A DNA stretch of 64,000 nt from Pseudidiomarina sediminum DSM 21906. Its GTDB lineage: Bacteria > Pseudomonadota > Gammaproteobacteria > Enterobacterales > Alteromonadaceae. Of the stretch, positions 46,493 through 56,234 are shown in pieces; position 1 is the first letter of the stretch; every line of letters starts with the position of its first letter. The stretch is taken from NCBI RefSeq assembly GCF_000423165.1, contig NZ_AUHL01000005.1, positions 124,001 through 188,000 on the forward strand, given 5' to 3'. Position numbers and translations under genes: made by a program. The notes beneath the pieces are model-generated. The model was given only the letters and a program-made list of their open reading frames with translations. It was not told where the DNA came from and ran no database searches.

Positions 46493-48937
46493 ATGAGTGT
46501 CGCCTTATGGATCATTGCCACCCTCCTCGTGTTGGGCGGCTTACTGTATTACCGCACCTCGTTGCTTGTCGCGAGCCTTGGTATGGTAGCTATGTTTGCT
46601 ATTGGTAGCTTAATGGACGTTGTCGGTATCGTGCTGTGGGTACTGTTGGCGTTGGTGTTGTTGCCGTTGAACATCACGGCCTTCCGTCGTGGCGTACTCA
46701 GTAAGTCACTACTGGGCATGTACCGTAAAGTGATGCCGGAAATTTCCGAAACGGAAAAAGACGCCATCGACGCCGGTACCACTTGGTGGGAAAGCGAATT
46801 GTTCCGCGGCGCGCCAGACTGGAAAAACCTTCACAGCATTCAAAAAGCTGAACTGTCAGCTGAAGAGCAAGCCTTCTTAGACGGTCCGGTCGAAGAAGTC
46901 TGCAAAATGATGAATGACTGGGAAGCGACCCACGAGCTGGCTGACATGCCGGAAGAAGTGTGGAACTACCTGAAAGACAACAAATTCTTCGCCATGATCA
47001 TCAAGAAGCAATACGGTGGTCTAGAGTTCTCGGCCTATGCGCAATCACGCGTTTTACAAAAACTTGCGGGTGTGAGCACCATTTTGGCCAGTACGGTCGG
47101 CGTACCAAACTCGTTAGGTCCGGGCGAGTTGTTGCAACACTATGGTACTGAAGAGCAAAAAGATTACTACTTACCGCGCTTGGCGGTGGGTAAAGAAGTG
47201 CCCTGTTTCGCCCTTACCAGCCCAGAAGCGGGTTCTGATGCCGGTTCAATTCCAGACACCGGTGTGGTCTGTAAAGGTGAATGGGAAGGCAAAGAAGTTG
47301 TCGGTATCCGTTTGAACTTCAACAAACGCTACATCACCCTCGCACCAGTTGCGACCGTGCTTGGTTTAGCGTTTAAACTTTATGACCCAGAGCACCTGCT
47401 CGGTGACAAAGAGTCATTAGGTATTACTGCTGCCTTGATCCCACGCGATACGAAAGGCGTTGAAATTGGCCGTCGTCATTTCCCATTGAACGTGCCGTTC
47501 CAGAACGGTCCTATTCGTGGTGAAGACGTGTTTGTCCCGCTTGATTTCATTATTGGTGGCGCGGAAATGGCCGGTAAAGGCTGGCGTATGCTGGTTGAGT
47601 GTTTATCTGTCGGTCGTGCGATCACCTTGCCATCGAACAGTGCTGGTGGCGTGAAGTCGATTGCCTTAGCCACCGGAGCCTACGCTTACATTCGCCGTCA
47701 GTTCAAGCTGCCGGTCGGTAAAATGGAAGGCGTGCAAGAAGCCTTGGCGCGGATTGGTGGTAACGCCTATTTGATGGATGCCGTGACTAGCCTCTCAACC
47801 AAAGGTATCGATCTTGGTGAGAAGCCATCAGTCATCTCAGCCATCGCCAAATACCACATGACCGAGAAACTCCGCGCCTGTATGGACGATGCGATGGATA
47901 TTCACGGTGGTAAAGGCATCTGCTTAGGTCCAAACAACTACTTAGGTCGTGGTTATCAGGGCGTACCTGTTGCCATTACCGTAGAAGGTGCGAACATTCT
48001 TACCCGTAGTTTGATGATCTACGGTCAGGGCGCCATTCGCTGCCATCCGTACGTACTCGAAGAGATGCTCGCCTCTGCAGAGCATAGCGAAGAAGGCCTG
48101 AAACGTTTTGATAAAGCCATCTTTGGTCACATTGGCTTTGGTGCTAGCAACTTCGTCCGTTCACTTGCGCTCGGAGTTGGCGGTTATCGCTTGAGCTCAG
48201 CACCAGTGAAAGACAGCACTAAAATTTATTATCAGCAAATGAACCGTTTCAGTGCCAACCTTGCCCTTCTCTCTGACGTGGCGATGGGGGTACTTGGTGG
48301 CTCGTTGAAGCGTAAGCAGCGCATCTCAGCGCGTCTCGGTGACATGTTGAGTTACCTCTACCTTGGCTCCGCGACGCTCAAACGTTTTGCCGACGAAGGT
48401 CGCCAGCATGACGACTTGCCGTTAGTGCACTGGGCCATGCAAGACACCTTGTACAAGCTACAAGAATCACAACTTGAGTTGCTCGATAACTTTGGTTTTG
48501 TCGGCAAAGCCATGCGTGTGTTGATGTACCCGTTCGGTCGTTTCGTGAAACGTCCATCGGATCGTCTTGATAGCAAAGTCGCTAAAATCTTGCTCAAACC
48601 AAGTGCGAGCCGTTCACGTTTAGGTCAAGGTCAGTTCCTTGCCCCTGAAGGTCAGTTTGGCTACCTCGAGCAAACCTTACGTGACATTATCGAAGCAGAA
48701 CCGTTGCATGACCGCATTCAGCGCGCCGCGAACGAGCGCATGCCGTTTATGTTCTTGGATAAAGTCGCAGCCAAAGGTAAGGAGTTGGGTGTCATTAGTG
48801 ATGATGACGTCGCACTCCTTGAGCGCGCCGAACAAGGTCGCTTACGCGTCATCAATGTCGATGACTTCGCTCACGAAGACCTCATGGCAGGCAAAGCTGC
48901 ACGTGAATGGGCTTTGGCGCAACAAGACAACGCGTAA
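46493..48937 (+). CDS. fadE: Acyl-CoA dehydrogenase FadE
   Basis: 814 aa, the exact length of E. coli FadE. It carries out the first step of beta-oxidation, acyl-CoA to trans-2-enoyl-CoA, with FAD. Two hydrophobic N-terminal segments (about 4-60) tether it to the membrane. The acyl-CoA dehydrogenase core is clear ([52 protein letters not shown]), and a C-terminal FadE extension follows. A FadR-like site precedes it and a terminator follows at 48968-48999. Confidence 0.96.
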   Translation: MSVALWIIATLLVLGGLLYYRTSLLVASLGMVAMFAIGSLMDVVGIVLWVLLALVLLPLNITAFRRGVLSKSLLGMYRKVMPEISETEKDAIDAGTTWWESELFRGAPDWKNLHSIQKAELSAEEQAFLDGPVEEVCKMMNDWEATHELADMPEEVWNYLKDNKFFAMIIKKQYGGLEFSAYAQSRVLQKLAGVSTILASTVGVPNSLGPGELLQHYGTEEQKDYYLPRLAVGKEVPCFALTSPEAGSDAGSIPDTGVVCKGEWEGKEVVGIRLNFNKRYITLAPVATVLGLAFKLYDPEHLLGDKESLGITAALIPRDTKGVEIGRRHFPLNVPFQNGPIRGEDVFVPLDFIIGGAEMAGKGWRMLVECLSVGRAITLPSNSAGGVKSIALATGAYAYIRRQFKLPVGKMEGVQEALARIGGNAYLMDAVTSLSTKGIDLGEKPSVISAIAKYHMTEKLRACMDDAMDIHGGKGICLGPNNYLGRGYQGVPVAITVEGANILTRSLMIYGQGAIRCHPYVLEEMLASAEHSEEGLKRFDKAIFGHIGFGASNFVRSLALGVGGYRLSSAPVKDSTKIYYQQMNRFSANLALLSDVAMGVLGGSLKRKQRISARLGDMLSYLYLGSATLKRFADEGRQHDDLPLVHWAMQDTLYKLQESQLELLDNFGFVGKAMRVLMYPFGRFVKRPSDRLDSKVAKILLKPSASRSRLGQGQFLAPEGQFGYLEQTLRDIIEAEPLHDRIQRAANERMPFMFLDKVAAKGKELGVISDDDVALLERAEQGRLRVINVDDFAHEDLMAGKAAREWALAQQDNA

Positions 48938-48967
48938 CGGCTATCCGCTTAACTTACACAACAAAGT

Positions 48968-48999
48968 AAAAGGGCCGCATCACATTTGCGGCCCTTTTT
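48968..48999 (+). terminator. Intrinsic terminator after fadE
   Basis: AAAAGGGCCGCA / TGCGGCCCTTTT stem with a 7-nt loop and T-run. It lies between fadE and the convergent peroxiredoxin gene and may serve both. Confidence 0.92.
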
Positions 49000-49018
49000 A
49001 TTGCTCTGGTCAGAGCGA

Positions 49019-49651
49019 TTAGTCTTTTACTTGGGTAAAGCGCAAGTATGGCTTCACCGTTTTAAAGCCTTGCGGGAATTTCTTCTCGGCGTCTTCCATC
49101 GATACTGATGGTGGGATGATCACATCACCGCCAAGTTCCCAATCTGCTGGCAATGCGACGCCATGCTTATCACCGGTTTGCAGTGCATCAATGACACGCA
49201 AGATCTCAGTGAAGTTACGGCCCACGCTCATTGGATACGTCATCGTGAGACGAATTTTGTGATTCGGGTCGATAATAAAGACTGAGCGCACTGCTGCAGT
49301 TTCACTTTCACCTGGGTGAATCATTTCATAAAGCTCAGCAACTTTCTTGTCAGCATCTGCAACAATCGGAAATTTCACCTGAGTGTTTTGCGTCTCGTTG
49401 ACATCGTTGATCCAACCATTGTGCTCTTCAACGGTGTCGGTCGATAAACCTAATGGCTTCACGCCACGCTTGGCGAACTCTTCAGCAAGTTGTGCTGTGC
49501 GTCCCATTTCAGTCGTACATACCGGCGTGTAGTCAGCTGGGTGACTGAAGAAAAAGACCCAAGAGCCTTTCGCCCAATCGTGAAAATTAATTTTGCCCGC
49601 AGTTGTTTCGATGTCGAAGTTCGGGGCGATATCACCAATACGTAATCCCAT
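49019..49651 (-). CDS. 1-Cys peroxiredoxin (Prx6 type)
   Basis: 210 aa AhpC/TSA-fold peroxidase. The peroxidatic Cys lies in HPADYTPVCTTE, with the catalytic Arg later (AVRSVFIIDP). The extended C-terminal domain (ALPADWELGGDVIIPP) and the absence of a second Cys place it in the 1-Cys Prx6 class. ATG 49651 has GAGGAAAG 6 nt upstream; an in-frame extension to 49714 does not fit the family start. Confidence 0.93.
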   Translation of the reverse strand: MGLRIGDIAPNFDIETTAGKINFHDWAKGSWVFFFSHPADYTPVCTTEMGRTAQLAEEFAKRGVKPLGLSTDTVEEHNGWINDVNETQNTQVKFPIVADADKKVAELYEMIHPGESETAAVRSVFIIDPNHKIRLTMTYPMSVGRNFTEILRVIDALQTGDKHGVALPADWELGGDVIIPPSVSMEDAEKKFPQGFKTVKPYLRFTQVKD

Positions 49652-49773
49652 AATACTTTCCTCTTTGGTTAACTCACTGCTTAGAATGTCTGTACCAAAA
49701 ATGCTGAGCCTCAAATAAGCTCACCCACTCTGGCAACGCTTTAACGCGCAAGTTCCATTTCAATAGCGCGACA

Positions 49774-49802
49774 TATTTCGTGTTTAACTAAATTACGAAA
49801 TA
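49774..49802. repeat. Inverted repeat between peroxiredoxin and TauE genes
   Basis: Perfect 8-bp arms TATTTCGT / ACGAAATA with a 13-bp AT-rich spacer lie in the 292-bp divergent intergenic region (49652-49943). It has the shape of a regulator dyad and could control one or both genes. Nothing else is recognisable in this stretch. Confidence 0.45.
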
Positions 49803-49943
49803 AGGTAGACTATTGCAAGTCGAGTTTGTCGATAACCGCTATCGCTTTCTTCAAGCGTTAGTTTGCCGCAAAATTCCTTTACTATGTGCATGCGTTGCTA
49901 GGCGTTTTTGTTCTAGCTCATAACTTTTCGAAAGGACGACATC

Positions 49944-50696
49944 ATGATTGGAGCCATTCTAGGAGCGATCTTAATCGGGATCAGTTTAGGGGTCTTTGGT
50001 TCAGGAGGGTCGATTCTTACCGTCCCGGTGCTGCTGTACCTTGCCAACATGCCTGCCAATATGGCCATCGCCTCTTCGCTCTTAATTGTAGCCCTCATTA
50101 GCTTATTTGGCGGTGCGCTCGCTACCCATAAACGTCTCGTGTCATGGCGCCATGTTTGGTTATTTGGCTTGCCTGGTATGCTAGGCGCCTACGGTGGTGC
50201 TTGGGCAGGTACCGCGGTTGATAGTCGTATTCAATTGTTGGTCTTCGTCGTATTAATGATCATCGCCGCCGTAATGATGTGGCGCAAACGAGGTAACCAA
50301 GACACACAACCTAGTGATATCAAAATGTTACGCATTACCCTTGATGGTCTTATTGTTGGGGCTATTACCGGTTTTGTGGGCGTTGGCGGTGGTTTCTTAA
50401 TTGTACCGGCGCTGGTCTTGCTTGGCGGCGTGCCAATGTACTTGGCCATTGGTACCAGTTTAATGATTATCGCCTTGAAGTCCTTTGTTGGTTTTGCCAA
50501 GTACTATACAGCGCTAAGTGCGCAAGGTTTGCAGTTTGACTGGCATACCATCGCCATTGTCACCATTGCGGGTATCGTCGGAAGCTTTGCTGGGGCTTGG
50601 ATCAGTGCGCGTTTGCCGCGTGATAAATTACAAAAAGGCTTTGCGATTTTCTTGATCGTTATGGCCACTGTGGTGCTTACCCAGTCGGTCCTCTAG
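49944..50696 (+). CDS. TauE/SafE-family membrane permease
   Basis: 250 aa with about eight TM segments in two repeats, each starting with a glycine-rich motif (GISLGVFGSGGSILTVPVL; GAITGFVGVGGGFLIVPAL). The TauE/SafE (DUF81) family exports sulfite or organosulfur anions, but many members are unassigned. CGAAAGGA precedes the ATG. Confidence 0.9.
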   Translation: MIGAILGAILIGISLGVFGSGGSILTVPVLLYLANMPANMAIASSLLIVALISLFGGALATHKRLVSWRHVWLFGLPGMLGAYGGAWAGTAVDSRIQLLVFVVLMIIAAVMMWRKRGNQDTQPSDIKMLRITLDGLIVGAITGFVGVGGGFLIVPALVLLGGVPMYLAIGTSLMIIALKSFVGFAKYYTALSAQGLQFDWHTIAIVTIAGIVGSFAGAWISARLPRDKLQKGFAIFLIVMATVVLTQSVL

Positions 50697-50706
50697 CGCG
50701 GTCACT

Positions 50707-50731
50707 GTTGAGCCTCTTAATGAGGCTCAAC
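50707..50731. terminator. Inverted repeat between convergent genes
   Basis: GTTGAGCCTC / GAGGCTCAAC, 10-bp perfect arms with a TTAAT loop, overlapping the DUF2798 stop. It lacks a clear T-run, so a terminator role is likely but not certain. Confidence 0.55.
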
Positions 50732-50974
50732 AATAAAGCGGGTTAAACGCTGCACCACCGGCAGCACCATCAACAAGGTCGGGAACGCGACCAACCACGA
50801 CATCAACCATGCTTGCGGCCATAACCCCAACAACTCCGTAGTAAAACCCACCGCCAAGAGCGTACTCACCAAAGAGACAATACAGGTCATAAAAATCGAC
50901 AACAGTAATGGCATGACTTTCGATGCATACTTGGCCGGTAACTTACGGGTTTTCTTCTCTACCTTAGGTTCCAT
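50717..50974 (-). CDS. DUF2798 small membrane protein
   Basis: 85 aa with two TM segments (about 21-43 and 55-75) joined by a short loop, ending in a basic tail. It matches DUF2798 (KVMPLLLSIFMTCIVSLVST; WLVAFPTLLMVLPVVQRL). The function is unknown. It converges on the TauE gene. Confidence 0.85.
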   Translation of the reverse strand: MEPKVEKKTRKLPAKYASKVMPLLLSIFMTCIVSLVSTLLAVGFTTELLGLWPQAWLMSWLVAFPTLLMVLPVVQRLTRFIVEPH

Positions 50975-51016
50975 ACTGCTCTAGTTCCTCATTTATTTCT
51001 TACATAAGCTTACGGC

Positions 51017-51601
51017 TTACTTCGAGAGCCACTCAATTAAGAAGGCGCCGCGTAAATCGCCCACTTCAAAACCCGTTGCTTGATCCTCTGGGTACTTCGC
51101 TTGAATCGCCTGTTGCACGGGGGCAGCAATACTACTGCCGTGACAAGCTAGGCACTGAGGTTGCATAACGATAGCGCGCATGTAGGCTTGCGAGCCATCC
51201 GCTTGGGTAATGACGTGTTCCGGTACCACACTGGCATCGTCTGCAAGTGCAGCAGCCATGGCCTTCATCACTTCAGCTTGTGCTACGGTCGGCTGATTGT
51301 TCGGATTCCGTACCCGCAATGCCGTACGCCCCACCGTAACCTCTTGCTCGCGACTCAAGCGCGATGCAATTTGCGGCGCCTCTAAATGACACACCTCAAT
51401 GGCATGCACCGGCCCCTGCGCCTGCATTGCCGCCTTGAGTTTGCCCGATAGTTGTTGCTGCAAGTCTTGCGCTAACGCGCGCGATTGGGTTTTGAGTGCG
51501 GTGTCACTATCGTCTTGTGCCCATGCTGGCAGTGTCACAAAAGGAAGTGTTGTGCTCAGTAGTATACCAGCAATAAGGGTGCGGGTTGTTGTGAATAGCA
51601 T
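51017..51601 (-). CDS. DUF3365-family haem-binding periplasmic protein
   Basis: 194 aa with a signal peptide (LIAGILLSTTLPFVTLPAWA). A single CxxCH haem c site (QCLACHG) lies near residue 153. The pattern VCHLEAPQIA plus R-T-x-L-R-x-R-N-P-x-N is typical of DUF3365/Tll0287-like proteins, which may sense redox or gas signals. ATG 51601 has AGGAG upstream; an in-frame start at 51634 is possible. Confidence 0.87.
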   Translation of the reverse strand: MLFTTTRTLIAGILLSTTLPFVTLPAWAQDDSDTALKTQSRALAQDLQQQLSGKLKAAMQAQGPVHAIEVCHLEAPQIASRLSREQEVTVGRTALRVRNPNNQPTVAQAEVMKAMAAALADDASVVPEHVITQADGSQAYMRAIVMQPQCLACHGSSIAAPVQQAIQAKYPEDQATGFEVGDLRGAFLIEWLSK

Positions 51602-51736
51602 GGTCTGATGCTCCTTTGCTTTAATTAAGAACATTCTAAATTAAAACCCTTGCTTTGCAAAGGCCATGAGTACAACCTGTTTTTAGTGTACAATCGCCGC
51701 CTTAATTTTTGGTAAAGACGATAGGAGCCTTATTGC

Positions 51737-53302
51737 ATGACGCAAGCCACCTCGCCTTCAGAACAACAAAAACGCGGAGCGTTTACTCGATTTCTCGACA
51801 CTGTCGAGTGGTTAGGAAACCTACTTCCTCACCCCATCACCCTGTTCGCTTTATTTGCCCTTGGCGTGATCGTCGCCAGTGGTATCGCCAGCTACTTTGG
51901 GTTAAGCGCCCTTGACCCGCGTCCAGGCGGTGAAATGATTGAAGTCGTCAGCCTGCTGAACGCCGAGGGCTTACAGCGCATTGTCACAGGCTTGGTCAGC
52001 AACTTCGTGGGCTTTACCCCACTTGGTACCGTATTGGTTGCCTTATTGGGCGTTGGTATTGCTGAGCGCTCAGGACTCCTCTCTGCCGCGATGCGTGGCT
52101 TAGTGATGAATGCACCGCCGATCCTCGTTACCATCACTGTGGTGTTAGCAGGCGTACTATCCAACACTGCTTCTGAGCTTGGTTACGTGGTACTTGTGCC
52201 GCTTGCTGCGATGATTTTCCACTCGCTTGGACGTCACCCACTGGCCGGTCTTGCGGCTGCCTTCTCGGGCGTCTCTGCTGGTTATAGCGCCAACTTGTTC
52301 TTAGGTACCGTAGACCCATTGTTGGCCGGTATCACCAGCAAAGCCGCTAACTTGATTGATCCAGCGTACGAAGTCGGTGCTGAAGCGAACTGGTTCTTCA
52401 TGATGGCGTCAACCTTCTTGATTGCCACTATGGGTACCTTAGTGACCACCTTTATCGTGGAACCTAAGCTGGGCAAATACGATCCTAAAGAAGCCAGTAT
52501 CGACTTGTCAGAGCAAAAGATTGAATCACTCTCACCACTTGAGAAAAAAGGTCTTATCGGTGCAGGGTTGAGCTTCCTCGCGCTTGCGGCTCTGCTTGCG
52601 GTTACTGTCGTTCCAGAATGGGGTATTTTGCGTCACCCTGAAACTGGTGAAGTTGCAGGTTCGCCGTTCTTGAAAGGCATCGTTACCTTTATCTTTATCA
52701 CCTTTGCCATTCCAGGTTACGTCTACGGCCGTATTACCCGCGTCATGCGCACCGACAAAGATGTGATCGACGCTATGTCTGACGCCATGAGTACCCTTGG
52801 CATGTACATTGTGTTGGTGTTCTTTGCCGCCCAATTCGTTGCTTTCTTTGGCTGGACCAACTTCGGTAGCATCTTCGCCATTAAAGGTGCAGAGTTCCTG
52901 CAAAACGTCGGTTTAACCGGCCCTGCGGTGTTTATTCTGTTTATCTTGATGTGTGCTTTCGTAAACTTGATGCTCGGTTCAGCGTCAGCACAGTGGGCCA
53001 TCACCGCGCCGATTTTTGTTCCTATGCTGATGTTGATTGGGTACGCACCAGAACTTATTCAGGCGGCCTATCGTATCGGTGACTCGGTCACCAATATCAT
53101 CACCCCAATGATGAGCTACTTCGGTATTATTTTGGCCGTGGCGGCCCGCTATAAGAAAGATATTGGTTTAGGCACGCTGATTGCGACAATGTTGCCGTAC
53201 AGTATGGTCTTTATTGTCGGCTGGACTGCGTTCTTCTTCCTCTGGGTGTTCGGCTTAGACTTGCCAGTTGGCCCGAACGCACCAACTTACTACACACCTT
53301 AG
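51737..53302 (+). CDS. AbgT-family transporter (first copy)
   Basis: 521 aa, about 11-13 TM segments, full length for the AbgT family (FLDTVEWLGNLLPHPITLFALF; GIAERSGLLSAAMRG; FLGTVDPLLAGIT; GSASAQWAITAPIFVPML). E. coli AbgT imports p-aminobenzoyl-glutamate; some homologues export sulfonamides. ATAGGAG lies upstream. The second copy at 59781 differs clearly in sequence, so it is not a recent duplicate. Confidence 0.93.
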   Translation: MTQATSPSEQQKRGAFTRFLDTVEWLGNLLPHPITLFALFALGVIVASGIASYFGLSALDPRPGGEMIEVVSLLNAEGLQRIVTGLVSNFVGFTPLGTVLVALLGVGIAERSGLLSAAMRGLVMNAPPILVTITVVLAGVLSNTASELGYVVLVPLAAMIFHSLGRHPLAGLAAAFSGVSAGYSANLFLGTVDPLLAGITSKAANLIDPAYEVGAEANWFFMMASTFLIATMGTLVTTFIVEPKLGKYDPKEASIDLSEQKIESLSPLEKKGLIGAGLSFLALAALLAVTVVPEWGILRHPETGEVAGSPFLKGIVTFIFITFAIPGYVYGRITRVMRTDKDVIDAMSDAMSTLGMYIVLVFFAAQFVAFFGWTNFGSIFAIKGAEFLQNVGLTGPAVFILFILMCAFVNLMLGSASAQWAITAPIFVPMLMLIGYAPELIQAAYRIGDSVTNIITPMMSYFGIILAVAARYKKDIGLGTLIATMLPYSMVFIVGWTAFFFLWVFGLDLPVGPNAPTYYTP

Positions 53303-53307
53303 TCCTA

Positions 53308-54495
53308 CTAAGGTGTGCGTAACAATCGGTAGGCGATTGTGGCAGTAAGGCCACAACCGCCTATCACCATCAACATCCCAAGCGGATGTAAATGGCCGAC
53401 ACTATTCACCAACGCAGAAATCAACCCCGCAATCAGAAACTGTAAGCTTCCCGTTACCGCAGACGCCGATCCAGCACGTTCTTGCTGCTCTGCCAAAGCG
53501 CCAGCCATGGCATTTGGAAACACCATGCCTAGGGTACTGATGTAAACAAACACCACCATCAACACCCACCAAAAACCTGCATTTAGCCAAGCAAGTAATA
53601 GCGCACTAAGCGCGACCAATGCCAAAAATGGCAAGGAAACATTGAGGATCTTACGGGCGTCACGGCGACGTAACAACCACGCATTGAATTGTGATAAGCC
53701 GATAATACCGATGGCGTTAAAACCAAACAGCCAACTGTAATGGGTCGGATCAAGACCAAAGTGATCAATGAATACCACCGGCGACCCCGTAATGTAAGCA
53801 AATAGACCTGCTTGCGCGATACCGCCAGAGAGCGAATAACGTAGAAACCCACGGTCTTTTAACACGTCCCAATAAATCGGTAGACTACGCCGCATTTGCA
53901 CGGCACCGTTAAAGCCACGGGTTTCCGGCAGACGCACATGCACAATGGCCATACAAGCTAGGGCTAGCGCAGACACAATCAAAAAAATCGCTTGCCAACC
54001 CAATGCTTGGGTTACATAAGCGCCAGCCAGTGGGGCCAGTACAGGCGCGATGCCCATCACCAAAATCAAAAACGAGAACACTTGGGCTGAGGCTTGCGCA
54101 CTGTAGAGATCGCGTACCATGGCGCGGGCGATAACTAACCCTGCACAAGAGCCAATGGCTTGGAAGAAGCGCAGCACGATCAAACTTTCAAGGTTTGGCG
54201 CATAAGCACAGGCCAATGATGCCAAAATGTAGATGGTTAAACCAAAATACAACGGCGGCTTTCGCCCCCATTTATCTGAAGCGGTACCATAGAGCAATTG
54301 ACCAATGAAAAGGCCAAAGAAGAACGAGGTTAACGAAAGTTCGACGCGATTGGCTTCGGTGCCATAGCTGCTGGCAATGTCACCGAATGCCGGGAGGTAC
54401 ATGTCAATGGAGAGTGGCCCAAACATGGTTAACAGGGCCAACACCACCACCATTAAGTCAAAACGCGCTGTGTCCGATACTTGATACTGACTCAT
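53308..54495 (-). CDS. Bcr/CflA-type MFS drug transporter
   Basis: 395 aa with 12 predicted TM segments. The family marks GPLSIDMYLPAFGDIA, DKWGRKPPLYFGL and RAMVRDLYSAQASAQVFS are present. It probably exports drugs or metabolites by proton antiport. Its ATG overlaps the stop of the 5'-nucleotidase (4 bp), so it is the last gene of a coupled three-gene operon. Confidence 0.92.
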   Translation of the reverse strand: MSQYQVSDTARFDLMVVVLALLTMFGPLSIDMYLPAFGDIASSYGTEANRVELSLTSFFFGLFIGQLLYGTASDKWGRKPPLYFGLTIYILASLACAYAPNLESLIVLRFFQAIGSCAGLVIARAMVRDLYSAQASAQVFSFLILVMGIAPVLAPLAGAYVTQALGWQAIFLIVSALALACMAIVHVRLPETRGFNGAVQMRRSLPIYWDVLKDRGFLRYSLSGGIAQAGLFAYITGSPVVFIDHFGLDPTHYSWLFGFNAIGIIGLSQFNAWLLRRRDARKILNVSLPFLALVALSALLLAWLNAGFWWVLMVVFVYISTLGMVFPNAMAGALAEQQERAGSASAVTGSLQFLIAGLISALVNSVGHLHPLGMLMVIGGCGLTATIAYRLLRTP

Positions 54496-56234
54496 TCTGC
54501 GACCGCTCGATAGCTTTGTGTGCTATGCGCGCTCGGTCGTTCAATGATTTGCGTTTTGCGTGCCCAATCCACGAAAGACTGCGCATAGTTCACATAAGTG
54601 TCCTGCACTAACCCCTGTGCGTTCAACTCACCTAGAAGGCGCCAGCCATCGGCGCCACTCGACAAGAAACTGTTGGTGATCATCGTGTAGTGCTGGGTCG
54701 CAACCAGCGGCTGCCAGCCCTCTGCACCTTGAACTTCAAGATTGCTAAAGCGCTCTCCGTCAGGAGCGTTAAGATCAACATCAAAACGAATCCCAGCACC
54801 GTGCGGGTAAGCACCATCCGAACCTGAGTCCGACAACGCGTAGCTCACCGCTTGTTCAAGCACTTCTTTGACTTGCGCTCCAGTGATCGCAACCTCGACC
54901 AGGGTGTTCGCAAACGGCAACAACTGATAGGCATCGGCGACAGTTAGGCTGCCAGCGGCAATTTCGGTACGTACACCGCCGCCGTTTTGTAGCACAAAGT
55001 CAGCCTGCGGCGCACTCGCAAGGAACGCTTGCGCAACCACCGCATGAATGTCGGACTGCCGTCCAATACCACACTCCGGCTGCGTCGCTGGCCCCATCCG
55101 CTCGATACATAAACGCTCGGTAACCGTCGCAATTTCAGCTTGCGTTAAATGTTCAAGGCGGTCTTGATACTGCACTAAGACGCGTTGGGCTTCGGCATCA
55201 GGCGCTACCGCAGTAATGAACGGCTGTTGTTGCACCGCTTGTGGCGCATCGGTACTCACTAACAGGTGTGGCTGACCACCACACTGCGCAACAGCGTCGC
55301 CGGCGAAGGTGATCTGTAACTCCCCCACTACTTGGCTGTATTGCCAGGCTTGCGCAATACACACCGGCGTACCATCCAAGTTTTGTACTTGCATGGGATA
55401 CGGGCCTACAGTCGGTAGGCCTTGTTGAGCATAATTGCCAAGCAAGGTGTGCGAGTCGCCGCCAATAACAAAGTCGACCGCTGGCAATTGCTCAGCCAGG
55501 CGCAAATCATTTTTGTATTGAATGTGCGTAAGCAAACCAATCTTTTCGATGCCTTGCTGCTGCAACTCTGCCACATAATAACGCGCCGTGCTTAGTTCGT
55601 CGGCAAACATGGTCGTGGCGTCGGGTTGCGACGAGTTTTTCGTTTTGACGGCAATATCAAGGCCAATCACCCCGACCTTCTCACCATTGAGGCTAAAAAT
55701 CGTATAAGGTTTAAAGCTATCCCAACGGGTCTTCGGCGTTAGTGGCGATACCCCGACTTCAGGTTGCACGTTGGCGCCTAACACTTCAGTACGACAGTCA
55801 TCGGTTTGCGCCAAGCTATCTAAAAATAACTTCAGGCCAGCGTCACCATTATCAAACTCGTGATTGCCCAAAGCCATAGCGTCAAAGCACACCTGATTCA
55901 TCAGTGCAGCGTCGGCTTCACCTTTGAAAATACTGTAAAACAAGGTGCCAGTAATGGCGTCGCCGGCATGCAGCGCCAACACATTTTCGTTGGCGCCACG
56001 AATAGCATCAATTTGCGCCACCACACGCGCAAAACCACCCGTTTCAACCGTGTAACTCTCACCACCAACGCGCAGTTGCGTACTTTCGTGCGGCAACAAG
56101 TTCGAGTGATGATCATTAATGTGTGCCACCGTTAATTGAAACGGCGCTTCGGGTGCTGGGCTTTGTGCACAACTGGTAAGAACAGCAATACTTACCAGAC
56201 TACTGGTGACACGAAACAGACGACGCAGTTGCAT
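54492..56234 (-). CDS. 5'-nucleotidase/UshA-NadN family lipoprotein
   Basis: 580 aa. A lipobox at the N-terminus (VLTSC) anchors it in the envelope. The metallophosphatase domain has motifs HINDHHS, GNHEFD and GGDSHT; the C-terminal 5'-nucleotidase domain (about 340-560) has LQNGGGVRTEIAAG and NSFLSSGADGW. It hydrolyses extracellular nucleotides or NAD-type substrates in the periplasm. Its start overlaps the 2OG-oxygenase stop by 1 bp (TAATG) and its stop overlaps the MFS gene by 4. Confidence 0.92.
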   Translation of the reverse strand: MQLRRLFRVTSSLVSIAVLTSCAQSPAPEAPFQLTVAHINDHHSNLLPHESTQLRVGGESYTVETGGFARVVAQIDAIRGANENVLALHAGDAITGTLFYSIFKGEADAALMNQVCFDAMALGNHEFDNGDAGLKLFLDSLAQTDDCRTEVLGANVQPEVGVSPLTPKTRWDSFKPYTIFSLNGEKVGVIGLDIAVKTKNSSQPDATTMFADELSTARYYVAELQQQGIEKIGLLTHIQYKNDLRLAEQLPAVDFVIGGDSHTLLGNYAQQGLPTVGPYPMQVQNLDGTPVCIAQAWQYSQVVGELQITFAGDAVAQCGGQPHLLVSTDAPQAVQQQPFITAVAPDAEAQRVLVQYQDRLEHLTQAEIATVTERLCIERMGPATQPECGIGRQSDIHAVVAQAFLASAPQADFVLQNGGGVRTEIAAGSLTVADAYQLLPFANTLVEVAITGAQVKEVLEQAVSYALSDSGSDGAYPHGAGIRFDVDLNAPDGERFSNLEVQGAEGWQPLVATQHYTMITNSFLSSGADGWRLLGELNAQGLVQDTYVNYAQSFVDWARKTQIIERPSAHSTQSYRAVAE